A stretch of 64,000 nt of DNA from Azospirillum doebereinerae (GTDB taxonomy: Bacteria > Pseudomonadota > Alphaproteobacteria > Azospirillales > Azospirillaceae). The stretch covers positions 22,251-86,250 of the forward strand of contig NZ_RZIJ01000027.1 of NCBI RefSeq assembly GCF_003989665.1, in the 5' to 3' direction. The notes under the pieces were generated by a model that was not told the origin of the DNA, did no database searches, and saw nothing but the letters and a program-made list of their open reading frames with translations. The translations under genes were made by a program, and so were the position numbers. Positions 15,792 to 24,619 of this stretch are shown here, in pieces; within the stretch, counting starts at the first letter, position 1; every line of letters starts with the position of its first letter.

Positions 15792-16619
15792 ATGACCACA
15801 TGGTTCATCACGGGCATTTCGCGCGGGCTCGGCCTGTCCCTGGCCAAGGCGGCGCTGGCGGAGGGCGACACGGTCATCGGGACGGTCCGAAACGGCACCC
15901 CCGACCTGCCGGCGGACCGGGGCACGCTGCACGTCGTGACGCTCGACGTGTCCGACGGGGCGGCGGCGGAGGCGGCGGTCGCCCAGGCCTTCGCCCAGGC
16001 GGGGCGCATCGACGTGATCGTCAACAACGCGGGCTACGGCCTGCTGGGGGCCATCGAGCAGGCGAGCGACGCGGAGGTCGCGCGGCTGTTCGCGACCGAC
16101 GTGTTCGGCCCCTTCCGCATTATCCGGGCGGCCTTGCCCCATCTCCGCGCCCAGGGCTCCGGTCACATCGTCAACGTCACGTCGATCGCCGGGCGCGCGC
16201 CGGGCGCCGGTGCCGGCCTCTACGCGGCGGCCAAGCACGCGCTCGAAGGGCTGTCGGCCAGCCTCGCGCAGGAGGTCGCCCCGTTCGGGATCAAGGTGAC
16301 GGCGGTGGCCCCCGGCGCGTTCCGGACCGACTTCCTGTCCGCCCACTCGATCCGCAAGAGCGACGCCGATCCGGCCTACGCCGCCAGCGTCGGGCGCAGC
16401 TCCGCCGCCTTCGACGCCATGGCCGGCCGCCAGCTCGGCGATCCCGACCGCGCGGCGCAGGCCATCCTCGCGCTCGTGCGGTCGGACAACCCGCCGCTCC
16501 ACCTGCTGCTCGGATCGGACGCGCTGCGCCGCGCCCGCGAAAAGCTCGACGCCGTGATCGGGGAGATCGACGCCTGGGAGGATCTGACGCGCGGCACCGA
16601 TTTCACCGTGAACGCCTGA
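15792..16619 (+). CDS. Short-chain dehydrogenase/reductase
   Basis: The protein is 275 residues of the classical SDR type. The start MTTWFITGISRGLGLSLAK contains the TGxxxGxG cofactor motif, followed by VNNAGYGLLG, a catalytic Ser in VNVTSIAGRA, and YAAAKHALEG for the YxxxK pair. The basic residue after the glycine motif and VRNG suggest NADP preference. A GGAGACGACTC ribosome-binding region precedes the ATG. It is divergent from and probably regulated by the LysR protein. The substrate is unknown. Confidence 0.92.
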   Translation: MTTWFITGISRGLGLSLAKAALAEGDTVIGTVRNGTPDLPADRGTLHVVTLDVSDGAAAEAAVAQAFAQAGRIDVIVNNAGYGLLGAIEQASDAEVARLFATDVFGPFRIIRAALPHLRAQGSGHIVNVTSIAGRAPGAGAGLYAAAKHALEGLSASLAQEVAPFGIKVTAVAPGAFRTDFLSAHSIRKSDADPAYAASVGRSSAAFDAMAGRQLGDPDRAAQAILALVRSDNPPLHLLLGSDALRRAREKLDAVIGEIDAWEDLTRGTDFTVNA

Positions 16620-16654
16620 CGGGGTGCGTAACGGCTCCCAAATCCTGACCCCGG

Positions 16655-17938
16655 TCACGGCACCAGGATCAGGCGCGCGTGCCTCTTGCGTCCCGCCGAC
16701 AGCGTGGCTTCCGCGACGGTGACGATGGCCGCCTCATCGCTGACGGGCTCTCCGTCCAAGCGCGCGCCGCCCTCGCGGATCAGGCGCCGCGCGGCGCCCT
16801 TGGACGGCGACAGGCCGGTTGCCACCAGCGCATCGACCAACGGCAACCCGCCGGGGTGCTCAGCCCGGCTCAACCGGGTCTGCGGCAGGCCGTCGCCGGC
16901 ATGGCCATTCCCCCCGCCACCGGCTCCGGACAGGCCGCGCGCGGCCGCGGCCGCGCGGTCCGCCTCGGCGGGACCATGGCAGAGCCGGGTGGCCTCGGTC
17001 GCCAGCACGATCTTCGCCTCGTTGATCTCGGCGCCTTGGAGCCTTTCCAGCCGGGCGATCTCGCCGAGCGGCAGCTCGGTGAACAGCCGTAGGAAGCGGC
17101 CGACGTCGGCGTCCTCGGTGTTGCGCCAGAACTGCCAGAAATCGAAGGGGGAGCGCGCGTCGGCGTTCAGCCACACGGCGCCGCCCGCCGTCTTGCCCAT
17201 CTTGGTGCCCGACGCGGTGGTCAGCAACGGCGTGGTCAGCCCGAAGAGCTGGCGCCCCTCGACCCGACGGGCCAGCTCGATGCCGTTGACGATGTTGCCC
17301 CATTGGTCCGACCCGCCCATCTGCAACAGGCAGCCGTGGCGGCGCGCCAGCTCCAGGAAATCATAGGCCTGGAGGATCATGTAGTTGAACTCCAGGAAGG
17401 TCAGCGGCTGCTCGCGCTCCAGCCGCTGCTTGACGGAGTCGAAGCTCAGCATGCGGTTGACGGTGAAGTGCCGGCCGATGTCGCGCAGAAAGGGGACGTG
17501 GTCCAGCCGGTCCAGCCAGTCGGCGTTGTCGACCATGCGGGCGTCGGCCGCCCCCTCGCCGAAGTCCAGGTACTGGCCGAACACGCGGCCCAGCCCGGCG
17601 GCGTTCGAGGATATCCGGGCGTCGTCCAGCATCGGCCGGCTGGTGTCGCGGAAGCTGGGATCCCCGATCCGGGTGGTGCCGCCGCCGATCAGCACGATGG
17701 GGCGGTTGCCGGTCTTCTGGAGCCAGCGCAGCGCCATGATCGACAGCAGATGCCCGACATGCAGGCTGTCCGCCGTGGCGTCGAACCCGACATAGGCGGT
17801 CAGCGCACCGCCGGGGGCGCCGTCAAGCGCGGCGCCGGTCAGCCCGGCCAGATTGGCGTCCGGGTCGCTGCATTGATGGAGGAAGCCGCGCTCGCGCAGG
17901 ACATGGACGAAATCGGCGGCGGATGAAGAGGATGACAT
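16655..17938 (-). CDS. tyrS: Tyrosyl-tRNA synthetase
   Basis: The protein is 427 residues, the usual length for the bacterial TyrRS. It has a class I core with the HIGH-type motif HVGH (in ADSLHVGHLLSIM), substrate motif GGSDQWGNIVNGIEL and the KMSKS-type loop as KMGKT. A C-terminal S4-like RNA-binding domain is at about 355-427 (LPLVDALVATGLSPSKGAARRLIREGGARLDGEPV). It charges tRNA-Tyr in the cytoplasm. It stands alone, convergent with the SDR gene. There is no T-box-like leader in the upstream 180 bases. Confidence 0.96.
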   Translation of the reverse strand: MSSSSSAADFVHVLRERGFLHQCSDPDANLAGLTGAALDGAPGGALTAYVGFDATADSLHVGHLLSIMALRWLQKTGNRPIVLIGGGTTRIGDPSFRDTSRPMLDDARISSNAAGLGRVFGQYLDFGEGAADARMVDNADWLDRLDHVPFLRDIGRHFTVNRMLSFDSVKQRLEREQPLTFLEFNYMILQAYDFLELARRHGCLLQMGGSDQWGNIVNGIELARRVEGRQLFGLTTPLLTTASGTKMGKTAGGAVWLNADARSPFDFWQFWRNTEDADVGRFLRLFTELPLGEIARLERLQGAEINEAKIVLATEATRLCHGPAEADRAAAAARGLSGAGGGGNGHAGDGLPQTRLSRAEHPGGLPLVDALVATGLSPSKGAARRLIREGGARLDGEPVSDEAAIVTVAEATLSAGRKRHARLILVP

Positions 17939-18119
17939 TGGAACGGGTCTCGACGGTTGGGCCGTGCCCCCGGAGACTGTCCTGTTCGTTGAAGACCATG
18001 GCCGCCGGAGTGCGGCGGCATGGTTTCGGGTATGACCGATCGACGCCGCGCTATGGGAGCGGCGGATAATAAACCGGAACGGTGACGAGGAAGGCGATGC
18101 GGTCGGTCATGACGCTCTC

Positions 18120-19778
18120 CTACACCCGCCCGCGCGAAAGATCCATCCCCGCATTGGCGTTCGCCCCCCGGTCCGGTCCGGCCAAGCGCAGCGAGACCTC
18201 GAACAGCGCACCGCGTTCCGATGGCAGCAGCGCGATGGTCCCGCCATGCGCCTCGACCAGCCCCCGCGCGATGGCAAGGCCGAGGCCGGTGCCGCCGCTC
18301 CCGCGCGCGGTGGTGAAGAACGGGGTGAAGACACGCCCGGCGTTGGCGGGCGAGACGCCCGGCCCGTCGTCCTCGACCCGCAGGACCGCGCGGTCGTCCC
18401 CGTTCGGTGGTGTGACGGCCGACAGCGTCACGACCACCCGCGCGTGCGGGCCCGCGTGGTGGCGGGCGTTGCCGACAAGGTTCGCCAGGACGCTTTCCAA
18501 CGCCTCCAGCCCCATGGCGACCGGCAGCGAGGCCGGCAGCGAGGTCTCAGCGCCGTGGTGTTCGGCGAGCCGGGCCGCGACCGGCACGGCGTCGGTCACG
18601 GCGTCCCCGCCCACCGTCATGACGTCGGCCCGCGCCAGTTCCAGCAGACGGCGGACGAGGCGGGACAGGCGTTCGGCCTCCGCGTCCATGTTGGCGAGGA
18701 AGCGCTCCCGCTCCTCGGGCGACATGCTGTCCAGATGGTCGCGCAGCAGCTCGACGGTGCCGCGGATGGTCGTCAGCGGGGTCTTGAACTCGTGCGAGAC
18801 ATGGGCGGCGAAGTCGCGGATGTAGTCCGCCCGCTGCTCCAGCGTCCCGGCCATGCGGGTCAGCGCCTCCGACAGCTCGGCCACCTCGCGCACCAGCGGC
18901 CCCGGCAACGGCGTCATCACCCCGCGTTCGCCGTCCGCCGTGCGCTTGGCCAGCGCCGTCACCGCGCGCAGGGGGCGGCCGATGGCGACGGTCCCCACCC
19001 GCGCCAGCAGGCCGACCGACACCAGCAGCAGCGCCGCCAGCCCGGCCAGATGCCACCGCTTGCCGTAGAGGGTGTCGGCGAGGCTGCGCGGCGTGCGCGA
19101 CACCAGCACCACCCCGACGACACGCCCGGCGTCGAGCACGGGCTGGGCGGTGAAGATCCGCAGCGGACGGCCGGGCGCCGGCACGCTCTGGCCGTTCGCC
19201 AGGGCGTGGCGGCTGATGCGTTCGCGCAGCACGCTGGCCGGCTCGCCGGACAGGGCGCGCCGGACCTCCTCCTGATCGCCGAGCGACAGGCCCAACTCCT
19301 CGCCGGTGCTGGCGACGACGATGCCGTGGCGGTCGGTGACCCGCATCCCGGCCAGGGTGATGCGCTGCGCCTCGCGCAGGACGGGCCCGAGCGACGCGCC
19401 GGCCAGCACGGCCGCCGGATCGGGCGGCGTCGCGGCGGGCGACGGGTCGGGGGCGGAGGGCAGGATCGGGTCGTCGGCCAGATCCAGGCTGGCGAAGCGT
19501 GGGGTCCAGGGCGGCTCGAACCCCGGCGGGCGCATCCAGGCCGGGTCGAGCGGCGGGGCGCCGTCGTCCGGCCGCCCGCCGGACCGGCGCCAAGCCTCGC
19601 GGTAGAAGGCCGCGACGACGCCGGCCTGGGCGATCAGTTCCGACTCCGTCTGGCGGATCAGGGCGCTTTCGTAGAGGCGCAGAAACCAGATGCCGCTCAA
19701 CGGCAGCACCAGCGCCGCCAGGGTCATCGCCAGCAGCACCGTCCCGATCGACAGGCGCCGCGCCACCCGGCGCCGCAT
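18120..19778 (-). CDS. creC: CreC-like sensor histidine kinase
   Basis: The protein is 552 residues. It has a membrane helix at about 13-35, a periplasmic sensor domain to about 240 containing a proline-rich insert (about 95-125), a second helix at about 243-262, then HAMP. The phosphoacceptor is H329 in AAHVSHEFKTPLTTIRG, followed by an HATPase domain with DDGPGV and GTGLGLAIARGLVEAHGG. The start overlaps the response regulator stop by one base (TGATG type). The assignment as CreC follows from the downstream-divergent creD gene. CreC senses envelope or cell-wall stress in enterobacteria, Pseudomonas and Aeromonas. It ends at 18120 with no partner gene after it. Confidence 0.85.
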   Translation of the reverse strand: MRRRVARRLSIGTVLLAMTLAALVLPLSGIWFLRLYESALIRQTESELIAQAGVVAAFYREAWRRSGGRPDDGAPPLDPAWMRPPGFEPPWTPRFASLDLADDPILPSAPDPSPAATPPDPAAVLAGASLGPVLREAQRITLAGMRVTDRHGIVVASTGEELGLSLGDQEEVRRALSGEPASVLRERISRHALANGQSVPAPGRPLRIFTAQPVLDAGRVVGVVLVSRTPRSLADTLYGKRWHLAGLAALLLVSVGLLARVGTVAIGRPLRAVTALAKRTADGERGVMTPLPGPLVREVAELSEALTRMAGTLEQRADYIRDFAAHVSHEFKTPLTTIRGTVELLRDHLDSMSPEERERFLANMDAEAERLSRLVRRLLELARADVMTVGGDAVTDAVPVAARLAEHHGAETSLPASLPVAMGLEALESVLANLVGNARHHAGPHARVVVTLSAVTPPNGDDRAVLRVEDDGPGVSPANAGRVFTPFFTTARGSGGTGLGLAIARGLVEAHGGTIALLPSERGALFEVSLRLAGPDRGANANAGMDLSRGRV

Positions 19779-20488
19779 CAGCGGCAGTCCGACAGCTTGT
19801 AGCCCAGCCCGTGGACGGTCTCGACCGGCGCGCCGCCCACGGCCTGGAACTTCGACCGCACCCGCCGGATGTGGCTGTCGACGGTGCGGTCGGCCACGTA
19901 GCGCTCCGTGGCGTAGGCGCCGTCCATCAGGGCGTCGCGGCTGAACACCTTGCCCGGACGCTCGGCCAGGGTGCGCAGCAGTCCGAACTCGGTGGCGGTC
20001 AGCACCACCTCCGCCGCGTCCCAGAAGGCGCGGACGCCGTCGAGATCCAGGCGCAGGCGGTTGTGGCGAAGCTCCGGGGGAGCCTCCGGCATGGGGGAAG
20101 GCGGGGCCGGCGACGCCGGTTCGGGCGGGGCCATGCGGCGCAGCACCGCCTTGACCCGCGCCACCAGTTCGCGCGGGGAGAAGGGCTTGGTGACGTAGTC
20201 GTCGCCCCCCAGTTCCAGGCCGAGGATGCGGTCGATCTCGTCGTCGCGCGACGACAGGAAGATGATCGGGACCCGGCTGGTGCGGCGCAGTTGGCGGCAA
20301 ACCTCGGTCCCGTCCAGCTCGGGCATCGTGATGTCCAGCAGGATCAGGTCGGGCGTCTCCCCTTGCGCCAGCGCCAGCCCCTGGGCGCCGTCCCCCGCCT
20401 CGACGACGGCGAAGCCCTCCCGCGCCAGGGCGAAGCGGACGATGTCGCGGATGTGGGGATCGTCGTCGATCAGCAGGATCTTGGGCAT
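19778..20488 (-). CDS. creB: CreB-like response regulator (OmpR/PhoB type)
   Basis: The protein is 236 residues. The receiver domain at 1-120 has acidic pocket DDD at 8-10, phosphoacceptor D52 and K101. A short Pro/Ala linker leads to an OmpR-type winged helix (about 140-232) with ATEFGLLRTLAERPGKVFSRDALMD and RTVDSHIRRVRSKFQ. It is co-transcribed with the kinase gene and divergent from creD. The intergenic space holds repeats with an 11-base period, the spacing used by OmpR/PhoB regulators, so CreB probably binds there. Confidence 0.88.
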   Translation of the reverse strand: MPKILLIDDDPHIRDIVRFALAREGFAVVEAGDGAQGLALAQGETPDLILLDITMPELDGTEVCRQLRRTSRVPIIFLSSRDDEIDRILGLELGGDDYVTKPFSPRELVARVKAVLRRMAPPEPASPAPPSPMPEAPPELRHNRLRLDLDGVRAFWDAAEVVLTATEFGLLRTLAERPGKVFSRDALMDGAYATERYVADRTVDSHIRRVRSKFQAVGGAPVETVHGLGYKLSDCR

Positions 20489-20513
20489 GGCGGCGCCACT
20501 CTACCCGATAAGC

Positions 20514-20551
20514 TGCACCGATTCTGCACAGACATTGCGCCAAGGTTGCAC
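20514..20551. promoter_or_regulatory. Four tandem TGCrC boxes, 11-bp period (candidate CreB sites)
   Basis: TGCAC occurs at 20514, 20525 and 20547 and TGCGC at 20536, each exactly 11 bases apart with 6-base spacers. Enterobacterial CreB binds the direct repeat TTCAC-N6-TTCAC, which has the same geometry. The array lies in the 174-base gap between the divergent creB and creD starts. Confidence 0.6.
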
Positions 20552-20662
20552 GGGCGCGTCATCGCCACGGCACGGAGGGATGCCACGGTGGGGCATGACC
20601 CGGTCCCGGTCCGCCGCCCCCTGGCGGAACGCCGGCCACACCCCGCAACGCGGAGAGCCCGT

Positions 20663-22015
20663 ATGAGCATGCCGTCCGATCCCCCGAAGCCGAGAGCCCC
20701 GGCCCCACCCGTTCCCCGCCGACGCTGGTCCCTGAAGCTCCTGCAAATCATTCTGCTTCTGCTGCTGACCCTGGCCGCGAGCTGGCCGATCGCGGGGATC
20801 GTCGAGGAGCGCGAGGCGCGGCAATCCGTGCTGCGGGAGGAGTTCGTGCGGAGCTGGGGGCTGAGGCAGGTCGTCCGCCCGCCGACCCTGGCGGTGCCCT
20901 ACCGCACCGCCACGGGCCGTGGGCCGTATTACCTGAAGCTGGCCCCCCGGGAGCTGACCACGCAGGTAACGCTGGTGCCCGAGCAGAAGAAGCGCGGCCT
21001 GTTTTCCGCCACCGTCTATACGGCGACCGTGGAGATGACGGGCAGCGTCTCGATCCCGTTCTGGCCCAACATCGAGCAGGTCGTCGGCGAGGGCAGCACC
21101 ATCGACTGGAAGAAGTCGGTCGTCATGATGCAGGCGACGGAGCTGGGGGGCATGACGACCGACGATCACATCGTCTGGAACGGGGTGAAGCTGCCTTGGC
21201 GCAGTTGCGCCGAGGCGATCGGCAGTTCCGCCGATTGCAAGGGGGCGGTGCTCGTCGCCAATCCAAACATGCCCCCCGATCCCTCGTCGGAGACGGACAT
21301 CCCGTTCAAGGCGATGGTGACGCTGCGCGGAACCGGCGACTTCCGGCAGATCCTGGACGCACGGGAGAGCACGACGATCATCAAGGCGCCCTGGTCGACG
21401 CCGAGTTTCGTGGGCACGATGCTGCCGTCGCGCCAGCGTGTCGGCGACAATGGCTTCGAGGCGGAATGGTTCACCGTGAATTACGCCAAGTGGCTGATCC
21501 GGAGCACGGGCACGCTGTCGGAGAACGTTTCGCTCCAGGACTGCGAGTCGGTCGGCGTCGATCTGCTGGAGGCGGTCCCCACCTACCGGATGATCAACCG
21601 TGCCTCGAAATACACGATCCTCTTCGTCGTCCTGTCCTTCACCGTCTACGCGCTGTTCGAACTGCTTTCCACCGTGCGGATCCACAATGTGCAGTACGGG
21701 CTGCTCGGGCTGTCGATGACGCTGTTCAACCTCCTGCTGGTGTCCTTCGCCGAGCCGCTAGGCTACGCCGCCGGCTATGGGATCAGCACGGCGCTGGTCC
21801 TGACCCAGGCGACGCTCTACACCGCCGCCGTCACCCGGCGCGCACTGCCCACCGTGATCTTCGGCGCCGTGCTGTCCACCCTGTTCGGCTTCCTCTACGT
21901 GCTGCTCAGCATGGAAACCTACGCGCTGCTGGCGGGGTCGGTCGCGCTGTTCGTGGTGCTGTCGGCGGTCATGGCGGTCACCCAGCGCATCGACTGGCGG
22001 GCGGAGGAATCGTGA
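20663..22015 (+). CDS. creD: CreD-family inner membrane protein
   Basis: The protein is 450 residues. It has a proline-rich cytoplasmic N-terminus, one membrane helix at about 28-48, a large periplasmic beta-rich domain (about 50-310), then five to six helices to the C-terminus (TILFVVLSFTVYALFELL, GLLGLSMTLFNLLLVSFAEPLGYAAGYGIST). This is the CreD layout. CreD is the main output of CreBC and protects envelope integrity; its biochemical activity is unknown. It is divergent from creB, and its stop overlaps the start of a family 3 glycosidase gene, so the two are coupled. Confidence 0.9.
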   Translation: MSMPSDPPKPRAPAPPVPRRRWSLKLLQIILLLLLTLAASWPIAGIVEEREARQSVLREEFVRSWGLRQVVRPPTLAVPYRTATGRGPYYLKLAPRELTTQVTLVPEQKKRGLFSATVYTATVEMTGSVSIPFWPNIEQVVGEGSTIDWKKSVVMMQATELGGMTTDDHIVWNGVKLPWRSCAEAIGSSADCKGAVLVANPNMPPDPSSETDIPFKAMVTLRGTGDFRQILDARESTTIIKAPWSTPSFVGTMLPSRQRVGDNGFEAEWFTVNYAKWLIRSTGTLSENVSLQDCESVGVDLLEAVPTYRMINRASKYTILFVVLSFTVYALFELLSTVRIHNVQYGLLGLSMTLFNLLLVSFAEPLGYAAGYGISTALVLTQATLYTAAVTRRALPTVIFGAVLSTLFGFLYVLLSMETYALLAGSVALFVVLSAVMAVTQRIDWRAEES

Positions 22016-23376
22016 GAGCCCGGTTCGTAAAGCCCCCGTCCTTGAAGATTGCGCTGTGGTGGCCGTGCGGTCTGGCGCTGGCCTTCGCCGGCGCCAACGC
22101 CCACGACCCCTACATGACGCCGGTGCGGGGCTGGTCGGTGCCGGTGCTGGCCCTGGCCGGGCTGGGCGGCCTGCTGGTCCATCTGCGAGGCGCTCCCCGC
22201 CGCCCGTTGCTTGCGCTGCTCTGGGCGGCGGTGTCGCTGTCGGCCTTGGGCGCGGAGGGCGTGTACCAGACGCGCAAGGCGTCCGTCCTCGCGGCGCGGG
22301 GGCCTCTGGCGGCGGAGCTTGGTTCGCGCTTCATCGTCGGCTACACGCGGTTCGAGGAGGTCGAGGTTCTGGCCGCGCGCGGGTTGATCGGCGGTGTCTT
22401 CGTCTCGCGGCGCAACCTGAAGGGCCGCTCCGCCGAGGAGCTGCGCGACGAGATCGGCCGTCTGCAGGAGATCCGGCGCCGCGCCGGACTGCCGCCGCTG
22501 CGGGTGGCGGCCGACCAGGAGGGCGGGATCGTGTCCAGGCTGTCGCCCTGGTTGCCGCAACGCCCCGCCCCCGCCGCGCTGGCCGAGCTGCCGCCCGCCG
22601 AACGCCGCGCCGCCGCCCGCCGGCTGGGGGCCGAGCAGGGGCGCGATCTGGCCTCGCTCGGCGTGACGATCAACTTCGCGCCGGTGCTCGACCTGCGGGT
22701 CGACCGCCCGTCCAACCCGCTGGACTTCAACAGCCTGATCGCCAAGCGGGCGATCTCCAGCGATCCGGCCGTGGTGGGGGAGGTGGCCGCCGCCTACGCC
22801 GGGGGGCTGGCCGAGGCCGGAATCCACCCGACGCTCAAGCATTTCCCCGGCCTCGGCCGCGTCGCCTCGGACACCCATCACTTCCGCGCCGTCCTGCCCG
22901 ATTCCCGGGAGACGCTGGAGGCGACGGACTGGCGGCCGTTCCGCCGCGTGCTCGCGGAGAACCCGCAGGCACTCCTGATGGTCGGCCATGTGGTGCTGGG
23001 CGCGGTCGACCCCGACCGCCCGGCCTCCCATTCGCGCCGCGTGATCGACGGGCTGCTGCGCCGGGACTGGGGCTATGACGGCCTCGTCGTCACGGACGAT
23101 CTGGTGATGACGCCCGTCTACCAGTACGGGCTGTGCCGGGCCGTCGAGGAGGCGCTCAACGCCGGAGTCGATCTGCTGCTGGTCGCCTTCGACGGCCGGC
23201 AGTTCTACCGCGCCATGGCCTGCGCGCTGGAATCCGGCCGGCGCGGCGCCCTCGACCCGGCGGCGCTGGCCGCCAGCCGCGAACGCCTGCGGCGGGAGCC
23301 GTCCGCCGGCGGACCGGCCTCGGCGCTCGGCGACTCAGCCCTTCACGAGAGGGCACTTGCTTTCGGACAGCGGTAG
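22012..23376 (+). CDS. Membrane-anchored family 3 glycosidase (NagZ-like)
   Basis: The protein is 454 residues. It has three predicted membrane helices in the first 85 residues (about 12-30, 42-59, 65-82), then a GH3 TIM barrel. Signatures are DQEGGIVSRL, FAPVLDL, the KHFPG motif at 276-280, D-T-H at 287-289 (the NagZ-type Asp/His acid-base pair) and TDDLVM at 361-366 with the nucleophile Asp. NagZ removes N-acetylglucosamine from muropeptides and is normally soluble and cytosolic; the anchor is unusual. The start is GTG, overlapping the creD stop (GTGA), with GGAGGA ideally placed. The 3' end overlaps the convergent substrate-binding protein gene by 42 bases. Confidence 0.87.
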   Translation: MRARFVKPPSLKIALWWPCGLALAFAGANAHDPYMTPVRGWSVPVLALAGLGGLLVHLRGAPRRPLLALLWAAVSLSALGAEGVYQTRKASVLAARGPLAAELGSRFIVGYTRFEEVEVLAARGLIGGVFVSRRNLKGRSAEELRDEIGRLQEIRRRAGLPPLRVAADQEGGIVSRLSPWLPQRPAPAALAELPPAERRAAARRLGAEQGRDLASLGVTINFAPVLDLRVDRPSNPLDFNSLIAKRAISSDPAVVGEVAAAYAGGLAEAGIHPTLKHFPGLGRVASDTHHFRAVLPDSRETLEATDWRPFRRVLAENPQALLMVGHVVLGAVDPDRPASHSRRVIDGLLRRDWGYDGLVVTDDLVMTPVYQYGLCRAVEEALNAGVDLLLVAFDGRQFYRAMACALESGRRGALDPAALAASRERLRREPSAGGPASALGDSALHERALAFGQR

Positions 23377-24561
23377 GAAGGCGTCGTCGCCGGGGATGGT
23401 GCTGAGGATCTTGTAATAGTCCCAGCGGCCCTTGGATTCGGCCGGGCTCTTGACCTCGACGAGATGCATGTCGTGGACCATGCGGCCATCGGCGCGGACC
23501 TTGCCGTTGCGGGCGAACATGTCCTCGATGGGCACGGATTTGAGCCGGTCCACCACGGTCAGCCCCTTGTCGGTGCCGGTGGAGTCGATGGCTTTCAGGT
23601 AGTTCAGCACGGCCGAGTAGACGCCGGCCTGCGCCATGGTCGGCATCTTGCCCTCGTGCCGCTGCCCGAAGCGCCTGGCGAACTCGCGCGTCCGGTCGTC
23701 GGTGTCCCAGTACCAGCCGGTGGTGATGATCATCCCCTTGGTCACGTCGAGGCCGAGGCTGTCGATGTCGGTCAGGAAGACCAGCATGCCGACCATCTTC
23801 TGCCCGCCCTGGGTCAGGCCGAACTCGTTGGCCTGCTTGACCGCGTTGACGAAGTCGCCGCCCGCGTTGGCCAGCGCCACCACCTGCGCCCCCGACGACT
23901 GCGCCTGGAGCAGGAAGGAGGAGAAGTCCGGCGTGGCGACCGGCGCCCGGACCGTCCCCAGGACCTCCCCGCCGGCCTTCTTCACCGCGTTGGCCGTGTT
24001 GGTCTCAAGGCTGCGGCCGAAGGTGTAGTCGGCGGTGATGAAGAACCATTTCCTGTTGCCCTGCTGGGTCAGCGCGCGGCCGGCGCCGTTGGCGAGCGCG
24101 TAGGTGTCGTAGGTCCAGTGCACGCCGGTGGGGGAGCATTTCTCGTTGGTCAGCTCGGTGGTGCCGGCGGTGGAGTTCAGGTGGACCCGGCCGGTCTCCC
24201 GCGTCACCTCCTGCACCGCCAGCGCGGCGGCGGAGTTGCCGACGTCGACGATCACGTCGACCTGCTCCCGGTCGATCCACTGGCGCGAGACGCTGGCGGC
24301 GATGTCCGCCTTGTTCTGGTGGTCGGCGAAGACGACCTGGACCGGCGCGCCCTTGACCGTGCCGCCGAAATCCTCCACCGCCATCTGCGCGGCGACCACC
24401 GAGCCGCGCCCGGCGAGGTCGGCGTAGATGCCCGTCATGTCGTCGAGCACGGCGATCTTCACGACGTTGTCGGAGATCTGCGCCTGCGCCGCGCCGGCCA
24501 GCGCGCCCGTCAGCGCGATGCCGGCCAAGCCCGCAAGCAGGGCCGTCTTGAGCGTCTTCAT
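23335..24561 (-). CDS. ABC transporter substrate-binding protein (branched-chain amino acid type)
   Basis: The protein is 408 residues. A Sec signal peptide (MKTLKTALLAGLAGIALTGALAGAAQAQ) is followed by a type 1 periplasmic binding domain of the LivJ/Peripla_BP_6 class (VVKIAVLDDMTGIYADLAGRGSVVAAQMAVEDFG). Two Cys (NEKCSPTG and SKCPLVKG) could form a disulphide. No permease or ATPase genes are nearby, so it must work with a transporter encoded elsewhere. It lies 58 bases downstream of the enoyl-CoA hydratase gene on the same strand and may carry the carboxylic or aromatic acid degraded by this locus. Confidence 0.9.
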   Translation of the reverse strand: MKTLKTALLAGLAGIALTGALAGAAQAQISDNVVKIAVLDDMTGIYADLAGRGSVVAAQMAVEDFGGTVKGAPVQVVFADHQNKADIAASVSRQWIDREQVDVIVDVGNSAAALAVQEVTRETGRVHLNSTAGTTELTNEKCSPTGVHWTYDTYALANGAGRALTQQGNRKWFFITADYTFGRSLETNTANAVKKAGGEVLGTVRAPVATPDFSSFLLQAQSSGAQVVALANAGGDFVNAVKQANEFGLTQGGQKMVGMLVFLTDIDSLGLDVTKGMIITTGWYWDTDDRTREFARRFGQRHEGKMPTMAQAGVYSAVLNYLKAIDSTGTDKGLTVVDRLKSVPIEDMFARNGKVRADGRMVHDMHLVEVKSPAESKGRWDYYKILSTIPGDDAFLPLSESKCPLVKG

Positions 24562-24619
24562 AGGTTTGTCCTCCCGGTTCTGATGATGGTTCGTTCGGTG
24601 ACGCTTTGGCGGCGGCGGG

